Assembly: GCA_003158745.1 (NCBI GenBank)
Contig: PMLC01000028.1
Coordinates: forward strand, 11,487 to 69,134
Direction: 5' to 3'
DNA from: Acidobacteriota bacterium
GTDB taxonomy: Bacteria > Acidobacteriota > Thermoanaerobaculia > Thermoanaerobaculales > Thermoanaerobaculaceae
Length of the DNA stretch: 57,648 bases
Shown: positions 8,213 to 15,001 of the stretch, piece by piece
Layout: each line of letters opens with the position of its first letter
Numbering within the stretch: position 1 is the first letter of the stretch
The notes under the pieces: generated by a model
What the model saw: only the letters and a program-made list of their open reading frames with translations
The model's database searches: none
Told to the model about the DNA's origin: nothing
Position numbers and translations under genes: made by a program

Positions 8213-8295
8213 GGAAGAGGGTAGAAGGAAGAGGGACCACGAAGACCGAAGACGGGCGTCGTCTTGTCTCTTCCGTCTACCTTCTACCCTCTTCC
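8213..8295. repeat. Purine-rich long inverted repeat
   Basis: The 16-mer GGAAGAGGGTAGAAGG at 8213-8228 is repeated exactly as its reverse complement at 8280-8295. Related purine-rich units surround both arms, and the middle can pair as AAGACG/CGTCTT. One strand is nearly all purine in the left arm and nearly all pyrimidine in the right. A similar element lies at 13793-13928. Confidence 0.75.
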
Positions 8296-8354
8296 CTCTG
8301 TGGTCTTCCTTTGACCATTCCGGGCGTGCCAGTTTGTGACGAGTCGCAACAATG

Positions 8355-8383
8355 TTGACGAGTTGACCGGCGTTCAATAGAGT
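8355..8383 (+). promoter_or_regulatory. Sigma-70-type promoter of the fadL-GDSL operon
   Basis: TTGACG (8355-8360), a 17-bp spacer and TAGAGT (8378-8383). The expected start near 8390 leaves a leader of about 40 nt before the FadL start at 8430. Confidence 0.55.
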
Positions 8384-8429
8384 GAGCCTCAACAACCCGC
8401 AGTACCGGGGCCAAGGGAGGGAGATGGGC

Positions 8430-9719
8430 ATGAGAATGGCGAGAAGGATGGGCTTTTTGGCGCTTGCGGCGTGTCTGCTGCTGGTGCCGGCTGCAAGCTT
8501 CGGGGCCGGCTTTGCGCTCTTCGAGCACGGAGCGCGCGCCGTGGGTCTCGGGGGCGCGTTCGGGGCGACCGCGGACGACCCGACCGCGATCTACTTCAAC
8601 CCTGCGGGCATCGCGTTCCTGGAGGGGACGCAGTTTGCGCTCGGCACCGAGCTCATCACCGAGTCGTCCACGTTCAACGGTGCCAATCCCTACCCTGGCC
8701 AGGGGTACTCGGTGGACATGAAGAAGCAGATCTTCGTTCTGCCGCAGCTCTATCTCACGGGCGCGCTCACGCCCGACCTCCACTGGGGCATCGGCGCCTA
8801 CGCCCCATTCGGCCTCGGAACGTGGTGGCCGGACGAGTACGCCGGCAAGTACGTCTCCAAGAGGGTCGACCTCAAGGTGTTCAACGTCAATCCGACGCTG
8901 TCGTACAAGGTCACCGATAACCTCGCGCTGGCTGCCGGAATCGACTACTTCTACTCGAATCTCAGCCTCACCCAATCCCTCGGCGCCATCAACCCCTACA
9001 CTCAACAGGTCGCGGAGGTCGGCCAGGTGCACCTGTACACCGACTTCAAGGGCGGATTCGGGTGGAACGTGGGCCTCCTCGGCAAGCTGGACGGAGGGTT
9101 CTCGATCGGCGCGACGTACCGGTCCAACGTGAAGATCAACTACACGGGGAATGCGTCATTCACCCAGTTCCCCACGGGTTACCCGGACTTCGACGCGATC
9201 GTGGGGAGTCAGATCCCGTTCGGCACCAAGCCGACCGCGAAGACCTCGATCAAGTTCCCCGACGAGAAGCGCATCGCGCTCGCCTGGCACGGCAGCAAGC
9301 TGGGCATCGAGGCCGACGTGATGCGGATGGGGTGGTCGAGCTTCCAGGACCTCCCGGTCGAGGTGGTGGGATACCCGCTGCTTTCCCAGACCCGACCGGA
9401 AAAGTACACGGACAGCGATTGCTACCGCCTCGGCGTCGAGTACAAGGCATCGCCGTCGTTGGCCTTGCAGTTCGGTCTGGTGGACGACAAGAGCCCCGTC
9501 CCCACCGAGTCGGTCTCCCCGCTGTTGCCGGACGCCGAGCGCAAGGGTGCCTCAATCGGCGCCTCCATCGGCCTCTCTCCGAAGACGCGCCTGGACGTCA
9601 GCTACTTCTACCTGAAATTCAAGGACCGCAGCACGGAGGGGATTAACTCCGACGGCTACGATGGCACCTACAAGACCACGGCCAACCTGCTCGGCATCAC
9701 CGTGGTCCACAAGTTCTAG
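8430..9719 (+). CDS. OmpP1/FadL-family outer-membrane transport protein
   Basis: 429 residues. ATG 8430 is chosen because GGGAGG (8415-8420) is well spaced from it; ATG 8424 sits too close. The signal peptide MRMARRMGFLALAACLLL ends near ASFGA, and the mature protein begins AGFALFEHGARAVGLGGAF, the FadL-type N-terminal hatch. Family features include DPTAIYFNPAGIAFL and alternating beta-barrel strands ending in aromatic VVHKF. FadL proteins pass long-chain fatty acids or other hydrophobic compounds across the outer membrane. The next gene, 9 nt downstream, is a secreted GDSL hydrolase, which suggests that released acyl chains are taken up. Confidence 0.9.
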   Translation: MRMARRMGFLALAACLLLVPAASFGAGFALFEHGARAVGLGGAFGATADDPTAIYFNPAGIAFLEGTQFALGTELITESSTFNGANPYPGQGYSVDMKKQIFVLPQLYLTGALTPDLHWGIGAYAPFGLGTWWPDEYAGKYVSKRVDLKVFNVNPTLSYKVTDNLALAAGIDYFYSNLSLTQSLGAINPYTQQVAEVGQVHLYTDFKGGFGWNVGLLGKLDGGFSIGATYRSNVKINYTGNASFTQFPTGYPDFDAIVGSQIPFGTKPTAKTSIKFPDEKRIALAWHGSKLGIEADVMRMGWSSFQDLPVEVVGYPLLSQTRPEKYTDSDCYRLGVEYKASPSLALQFGLVDDKSPVPTESVSPLLPDAERKGASIGASIGLSPKTRLDVSYFYLKFKDRSTEGINSDGYDGTYKTTANLLGITVVHKF

Positions 9720-9728
9720 GAGGGAACG

Positions 9729-11174
9729 ATGAGAAAGATACGCACAACTCTGCTCCTTGGGCTCGTGGCCGCGCTCGCAGCGGGGGCCGCGTTCGCCCAG
9801 GCGAACTTCTCGAAGTACGAGGCTCTCGGCGACAGCCTCACGGCCGGCTACTCCGCCGGTGCGCTCACCAAGTTCTACCAGGACTACTCGTATCCTGAGC
9901 TTCTCGCGAAACAGTTCGGCATCACCAGCTTCCAGCAGCCGACGATCTCGGACCCGGGGATCGGCAGCTACGGCACCGTTCTCGAGCTCACGGCCCTCCA
10001 CGTGGTCAACGGCAGCGTCGTTCCGGTCATCGGGCCGACGCCGGGGAACTCCGGCCAGCCGATCAACGCGACGTTGCCGACCTCGTACAACAACCTCGGC
10101 ATCCCCGGCGCGAACGCGGGCGACCTGCTGACCAAGACGGGCGACATCACCAAGCTGCTGACCGGCAACATCGACCCCAACACGATCATGTTCGATCTCG
10201 TGCTGCGCGACGCTCAGCACACGGCGATTCAACAAGCCATCGGCGCTGCCCCCACCTTCGTCACGGTGTGGGCCGGCAACAACGACGTGCTCAACGCGGC
10301 GCTCACCGGTGTGGCACTCGAAGGGGTGACCCTGACGCCCGCGGCCCAGTTCCAGCAGGAGTACACGACCCTCCTGGGCGCGTTGCGCCAGAACCTCTCG
10401 ACCGCGGCGATCGTCGTCGGCACGGTTCCGGACGTGACCGCAATACCGTTCGTGAGCACGATCAAGCCGTACCTAATCAACCCGGCCACCGGCGCCCACA
10501 TCCCGCTGCTGGGCGGCACGCCCACCGCGATCGTTCCTCTCACCGAGCAGGACTACGTGACGCTTGGCGCGTCGTCCCTGCTTGCCCAGGGGATCGGCAT
10601 CCCGCTGGAAGCCGGAGGCACCGGCCTGCCGCTGCCCGAGGGCTCGGTCGACGCCACCGGGCTGCACGCCGGGGTCATCCTGCGGGCGAGCGAAATTGCG
10701 GCCATCCAGGCGCGTACAAACGACATCAACGGCATCATCTCGGCCGTGGCCGGCCAGGTCGGCGCCAAGGTCGTGGACTTCCACGCGATCTTCGCGAACA
10801 TCGTTGCGAACGGAGTCTTGGTGGGCGGGATCAAGCTGGAATCGACCTTCCTCACCGGCGGGATCTTCGGGTACGACGGGGTCCACCCGCAGCGGCTGGG
10901 CTACGCGATCGTCGCCAACGAGTGGATCAAGGTCATCAACGGCGCCTACGGGACGAACGTGCCTCTGGTCGACCTGCGCCCGTTCCTCACCGGCGAGGGC
11001 ACCCTGACCACGGTCTCGGCCAAGAGCGCGGTGTTCACGAGCGAGGCGGCGATCTCGACGATCAAGCTCTTCGCCCCGAACGCCCTCACCGACAAGCTGC
11101 AGCCTGAGCAAGTGGTCCGTCACCATCTGACGGCTCGGATGGACCGCGCGGCAATCACCCCTTTGAGCCCGTGA
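9729..11174 (+). CDS. Secreted SGNH/GDSL-family hydrolase
   Basis: 481 residues with a signal peptide cleaved near AFA-QA (about 23). SGNH blocks: GDSLTAGYS (nucleophile Ser36), the Asn block VWAGNNDVL, and the C-terminal Asp-His pair in GYDGVHPQRLGYAI. These enzymes are esterases or lipases. The 481-residue length exceeds a minimal SGNH domain; an insertion rich in Gly, Pro and Leu sits between blocks III and V. It is co-transcribed with the FadL porin (9-nt gap), and a terminator follows. The substrate cannot be read from sequence. Confidence 0.88.
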   Translation: MRKIRTTLLLGLVAALAAGAAFAQANFSKYEALGDSLTAGYSAGALTKFYQDYSYPELLAKQFGITSFQQPTISDPGIGSYGTVLELTALHVVNGSVVPVIGPTPGNSGQPINATLPTSYNNLGIPGANAGDLLTKTGDITKLLTGNIDPNTIMFDLVLRDAQHTAIQQAIGAAPTFVTVWAGNNDVLNAALTGVALEGVTLTPAAQFQQEYTTLLGALRQNLSTAAIVVGTVPDVTAIPFVSTIKPYLINPATGAHIPLLGGTPTAIVPLTEQDYVTLGASSLLAQGIGIPLEAGGTGLPLPEGSVDATGLHAGVILRASEIAAIQARTNDINGIISAVAGQVGAKVVDFHAIFANIVANGVLVGGIKLESTFLTGGIFGYDGVHPQRLGYAIVANEWIKVINGAYGTNVPLVDLRPFLTGEGTLTTVSAKSAVFTSEAAISTIKLFAPNALTDKLQPEQVVRHHLTARMDRAAITPLSP

Positions 11175-11199
11175 TCCCGTGCGGCATTGCGGTTCACAT

Positions 11200-11225
11200 G
11201 GGGCCACCTCCGGGTGGCCCCTTTT
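11200..11225 (+). terminator. Rho-independent terminator
   Basis: GGGGCCACC and GGTGGCCCC form a perfect 9-bp stem with a 4-nt loop, followed by TTTT. It closes the fadL-GDSL operon. Confidence 0.85.
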
Positions 11226-11306
11226 CCTGAGACGGAGCCTTCCTGTCGTGTCCGGAAATGCTAGAGTTGCGCAAGCGTTCGATCGGTTTGAGGAAAGGAG
11301 GCCGGA

Positions 11307-12674
11307 GTGGACTACCCAATCTGGAACCTCGGGCTTGGCGGCGGCGTGCTCATCGGAATCGTCGCGATCGCCCACGTCCTGGTCTCGCACTTCGCGATCG
11401 GCGGCGGGTTCGCGATCGCCGTGATCGAGACACTGGCGGTGCGGCGGCGCAACCCCGCGATGCGCGCCCTGGCGAAGCGCAGCTCGCTGATGCTGATCCT
11501 GGTCTCGACCGTCTTTGGGGCGATCTCGGGCGTCGGCATTTGGGTGACGATTGGTCTCGTGCAGCCGGTGGCGACCTCCGCGCTTATCCACAACTACGTC
11601 TGGGGTTGGGCGGCCGAGTGGGGTTTCTTCATCCTCGAGGTGGCGACCGCGCTGCTCTACTACGCAACCTGGGAGAAGGTCAGACCCCGCACGCATCTCG
11701 TGATCATCTGGCTGTACTTCTTCGCCGCGTACATGTCGCTGGTCATCATCCAGGGGATCCTGTCCTTCATGCTCACCCCGGGGCGCTGGCTGGAGACCCG
11801 CTCTTTCTGGGATGGGATCTTCAACCCCGGATATCTTCCCGGTCTCGTGCTGCGGACCGGCATCTGCCTCCTCCTCGCGGGTGCGTACCTGACGCTGGCC
11901 GCACAGCGTGAGCCCAACGTGTCGTTGCGCGCCCGCATGGTGCGGCTGCTCGCGGTGTTCCAGGTCGTCGGGGCGCTGCTTGCGTACGCCGGCTACCGGT
12001 GGTGGGAGTTCGTGCTGCCCGGTTCGGTGAAGGCGATCTTCCTCGGTGCCAAGCCGCTCCTGGCGGCGCTGTCCTCCACCCGGCACCTTGTTCTGTGGGC
12101 GCTTGCAGCATACCTCCTGGTCGCGCTCTTCGCACTCGCAGCGCCGAAGCTCCACCGCTGGCCCACCGCGGTTGCGGCCATGCTCGTAGCATTCGTCTTC
12201 TTCGGGGGATTCGAGCGACTCCGGGAGGGGTCGAGAAAGCCGTTCGTGATCCGCGATTTCATGTTTTCGAACGGGATTCGCGTGAGCGAGATCGCTGATC
12301 TCAACCAGCGGGGCGTGCTGGCAAAAGCCCTGTGGGCGGCTCGCGGCAGCGCGGCGAGCATCGAGGCGAAGGGCCACGCCGTCTTTCGCGCCGAGTGCGC
12401 CTCCTGCCACACCCTCGACGGCTACCTGTCGATCCGCAAGCTGGTGGCGCCGGTCGACCCCGACATGCTCAAGGGCATCCTCTCGACCCTGCACGAGGCA
12501 GGCAAGGACTACGCGACGGGGAAGTACTCGAACCGGGGGCGCATCGCCACTGAGAGGCTGGACTACCCGCTGATGCCGCCGCTGGTCGGAACCGACGAGG
12601 AGCAGGAAGCCCTGGCCGCATACCTCTTGTCGTTGAAACAGTCGTACGTCGCGGAGGCGAGCCATGCCAACTAG
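11307..12674 (+). CDS. Cytochrome bd-like quinol oxidase subunit I with C-terminal haem-c domain
   Basis: 455 residues from GTG 11307, behind an excellent AAAGGAGG ribosome site. There are nine or so membrane segments to about residue 310, with His23 and His28 in the first helix (AHVLVSHFAIGGG) as candidate haem ligands, and the CydA-like segment VWGWAAEWGFFILEVATALLYY. A soluble tail carries CASCH (364-368), a covalent haem-c site, with likely axial Met423 in YPLMPPLVG. CydA-family proteins oxidise quinol and reduce oxygen at the membrane; a fused cytochrome c is not part of classical CydA. The 3' end overlaps the next membrane gene by 11 nt, so both are probably one complex. Confidence 0.8.
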   Translation: MDYPIWNLGLGGGVLIGIVAIAHVLVSHFAIGGGFAIAVIETLAVRRRNPAMRALAKRSSLMLILVSTVFGAISGVGIWVTIGLVQPVATSALIHNYVWGWAAEWGFFILEVATALLYYATWEKVRPRTHLVIIWLYFFAAYMSLVIIQGILSFMLTPGRWLETRSFWDGIFNPGYLPGLVLRTGICLLLAGAYLTLAAQREPNVSLRARMVRLLAVFQVVGALLAYAGYRWWEFVLPGSVKAIFLGAKPLLAALSSTRHLVLWALAAYLLVALFALAAPKLHRWPTAVAAMLVAFVFFGGFERLREGSRKPFVIRDFMFSNGIRVSEIADLNQRGVLAKALWAARGSAASIEAKGHAVFRAECASCHTLDGYLSIRKLVAPVDPDMLKGILSTLHEAGKDYATGKYSNRGRIATERLDYPLMPPLVGTDEEQEALAAYLLSLKQSYVAEASHAN

Positions 12675-13764
12675 CCTGATACCCGCACTCGATCCGGCGC
12701 CGCTGCCGGGGCCGCCGTGGCTCTTCCACGTGCTTTGGGTGCTGACCTTCTTCATCCACCTGCTCTTCGTGAACACCGTGCTGGGAGGGACGCTGCTGGC
12801 AGCCTTCGCTGGCGCGGCCGGCGCCGGCCGGCGAGAGATCCGAACCCTATTCGTCGGGGTGAACTCCTGGGCGATCTCGCTCGCGATCACGTTCGGGATC
12901 GCGCCTCTCCTGTTCGTGCAGGTCGTCCTAGGCCGCTTCTTCTACACGGCGGCGATCCTCGTGGGCTGGGCGTGGTTCGGCATGTTGATTCTGCTGACGA
13001 TCGGGTACTACCTGAACTACGTCGCGAAGTTCCGGCTGCGTGGGGGCAAGGATGCAGGCGCCATCGTCGCGCTGGAGGCGGTCTGCTTCGTCGCAATCGC
13101 TGCCATCCAGGTCACGGTCAATCTCCTTCATCTGCAGCCCGGGCGTTGGGAACAGGTTGCGGACCGCGCGTGGGTGGCGCTGGGCGACCCCTCCTTCCTG
13201 CCGCGTTTCATCCACTTCGTCTTGGCGGCCGTCGCGATGGCCGGGGCACTCGCCGCCTTCGTCGCGGTGCGCCGGGCCGCCAGGGGAGGCGATCCGGAGG
13301 CGCTGCGAGGGATGGCGCGCTTCGGAGTGAAGGCCGCCCTGATCGCGACGCTCCTCCAACTCGTGGACGGTTTCTGGCTCCTGCTGGCGCTGCCGGAGGA
13401 CGTCCTCCGGGCATTCATGCGCGGCGGTGCCGTGACGATGGCGCCGCTGGGCGTCGGCATCCTCGCCGGAGTGCTGCTGCTCGTCGTCCTGGCGCAGATA
13501 TCCGACCCTCTTGTCCAGGCGACCAAGGTCCGGCGGGCGGCGGAGTTGATTGTCGGCGCGATGGTCCTCATGATCGTCACGCGTCACGAGCTGCGGGACT
13601 TCTACCTCGCCAAGGCGCGTGCCGGCGAGCAGGTGACGGTGGCTCCGCAGTGGGGTTCGCTCGCGCTGTTCCTCGCGGTCTTCGTATTGTGCGTCGGGCT
13701 CACGGTCTACGCGCTCGTTCGTGCCGCCAAGGACCGGCCCGGCCCCGGCGAGGAAGCCGCGTAG
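12664..13764 (+). CDS. Membrane partner subunit of the bd-like oxidase
   Basis: 366 residues with about nine membrane segments, including WLFHVLWVLTFFIHLLFVN (18-36) and SWAISLAITFGIAPLLFVQV. It overlaps the haem-c CydA-like gene by 11 nt and takes the place of CydB. His21 and His31 in the first helix, and another His in FIHFVLAAVAMAG, could be haem ligands. Sequence similarity to classical CydB was not obvious to me, so the role rests mainly on context. The C-terminal tail is short and charged. Confidence 0.6.
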   Translation: MPTSLIPALDPAPLPGPPWLFHVLWVLTFFIHLLFVNTVLGGTLLAAFAGAAGAGRREIRTLFVGVNSWAISLAITFGIAPLLFVQVVLGRFFYTAAILVGWAWFGMLILLTIGYYLNYVAKFRLRGGKDAGAIVALEAVCFVAIAAIQVTVNLLHLQPGRWEQVADRAWVALGDPSFLPRFIHFVLAAVAMAGALAAFVAVRRAARGGDPEALRGMARFGVKAALIATLLQLVDGFWLLLALPEDVLRAFMRGGAVTMAPLGVGILAGVLLLVVLAQISDPLVQATKVRRAAELIVGAMVLMIVTRHELRDFYLAKARAGEQVTVAPQWGSLALFLAVFVLCVGLTVYALVRAAKDRPGPGEEAA

Positions 13765-13792
13765 CAGCGCCGAAAGCTCGGGAACTACGGTT

Positions 13793-13928
13793 GAGTTAAG
13801 ACTGAGGAGTGAAGAGTTAGGAGTGAAGGACCAACTGAAAGGAACTGCAATCCTGCGCCTGCGTCTCGGTGATCCATGTTGTTCTCTTGTCCTTCAACTC
13901 TTCACTTTTCACTCTTCACTCTTAACTT
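13793..13928. repeat. Purine/pyrimidine inverted repeat built of GAGTGAA-like units
   Basis: The left arm (13793-13830) is made of GAGTGAAGAG-type units; the right arm (13890-13928) is its imperfect reverse complement with TTCACTCTTCACTC-type units. The right arm runs into the threonine aldolase gene and supplies its last codons and stop. The arrangement resembles the 8213-8295 element. It lies between convergent genes, so it may end transcription from both sides. Confidence 0.65.
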
Positions 13929-14969
13929 GAGCACGTCGCGGGCGGCTTGCAGCGTCGCCTCGACGTCGGCGGAGCCGATCTCGTAGTGGGTGACCATGCG
14001 GACCTCGGCAGCGCTGAAAGTCCCGCACAGGACTCCGCGCTCCTTCAGGCCCGTGACGAAGCGCTGCGAGGGCGCGACCTCGGCGGCGCCCGGGACCTTC
14101 TCGGGCCGCAACCGGAAGACCACGATGTTCGTGTAGACCCGGGTAGGGTCGATATCGACGGCGGGAAGCTCGGCGAGCCCCTCGGCGAGGCGCCGCGCAC
14201 GGGCGTGGTCCTCACCGAGACGGTCCACCATCTCGGTGAGAGCGACGATCCCCGCGGCCGCAAGGATGCCGATCTGGCGCATCCCGCCGCCGAAGAGCTT
14301 GCGCGCCCGGATCGCCTCTTCGATGAGGTCCTTCGACCCGCACAGCATCGAGCCTGCGGGAGCCGCCAGCCCCTTGGAGAGGCAGAACATGACCGTGTCG
14401 CAGCCGGCGGCAAGCTCGGCCGCAGTGGTACCGAGCGCGGCGGCGGCGTTGAAGATACGCGCGCCGTCGAGGTGCACGCCAAGCCCGTGGGCGTGTGCGA
14501 CGGCCGCGAGCGAGCGCGTCCGAGATGCGTCCATTGGGAGCCCGGACCACAGGTTGTGGGTGTTCTCGAGTGCCAGCAGACGGCTCGGCGTGCGGTAGGA
14601 AACCTCGGGCGCGATCGCGGCCTCGACCTGGGCGGTCTCCAGAAGGCCGTTGTCGGTGGCGATCGGTCGGGGCAGTGCTCCGGACCAGACGGCCATCGCC
14701 CCCATCTCGAAGTTGAAGATGTGCCCCCTGGCCTCGATGATCACCTCGCTCCCGGGTCTGGTCTGGAGGTGGACCGCAAGCTGGTTGCCCATCGTCCCCG
14801 TCGGGACGAAGAGCGCTGCCGGGAAGCCCAGCGTGGCCGCCGCGAGCTCCTCAAGGCGCAGCGCCGTGGGGTCCTCGCGGTAGACGTCGTCGCCGACCTC
14901 TGCGTCCGCCATGGCACGGCGCATCGCCGGGGTCGGTCGGGTCACGGTGTCCGAACGCAGATCGATCAT
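13902..14969 (-). CDS. ltaE: Low-specificity L-threonine aldolase (PLP enzyme)
   Basis: 355 residues starting MIDLRSDTVTRPT, the standard family start; an in-frame ATG at 14981 would add four residues. It cleaves L-threonine/allo-threonine to glycine and acetaldehyde. Family marks: GDDVYREDPT, PTGTMGNQLA, the LENTHN segment, VHLDGARIFNAA and the PLP lysine in FCLSKGLAAPAGS. The last residues (LRVKSEK) and the stop come from the inverted repeat at 13890-13928. Divergent from the M16 peptidase gene with only 32 nt between starts. Confidence 0.93.
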   Translation of the reverse strand: MIDLRSDTVTRPTPAMRRAMADAEVGDDVYREDPTALRLEELAAATLGFPAALFVPTGTMGNQLAVHLQTRPGSEVIIEARGHIFNFEMGAMAVWSGALPRPIATDNGLLETAQVEAAIAPEVSYRTPSRLLALENTHNLWSGLPMDASRTRSLAAVAHAHGLGVHLDGARIFNAAAALGTTAAELAAGCDTVMFCLSKGLAAPAGSMLCGSKDLIEEAIRARKLFGGGMRQIGILAAAGIVALTEMVDRLGEDHARARRLAEGLAELPAVDIDPTRVYTNIVVFRLRPEKVPGAAEVAPSQRFVTGLKERGVLCGTFSAAEVRMVTHYEIGSADVEATLQAARDVLKLRVKSEK

Positions 14970-15001
14970 GACAGCTATCATAGCGGGCCGGAGGGTCGTG
15001 A

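Larger units (their letters stand above)
8113..8429. other. Intergenic region: terminator, inverted repeat, promoter
   Basis: 317 nt without a gene. It holds the terminator of the PP2C operon (8179-8209), a purine/pyrimidine-biased inverted repeat (8213-8295) and the promoter for the FadL-GDSL operon (8355-8383), each listed separately. Short ORFs here show no family features. Confidence 0.7.

Noticed and set aside
10473-12890. 805-codon minus-strand open frame
   Set aside because: Antisense to the GDSL and oxidase genes; low-complexity His/Arg/Asp-rich text typical of high-GC shadow frames.
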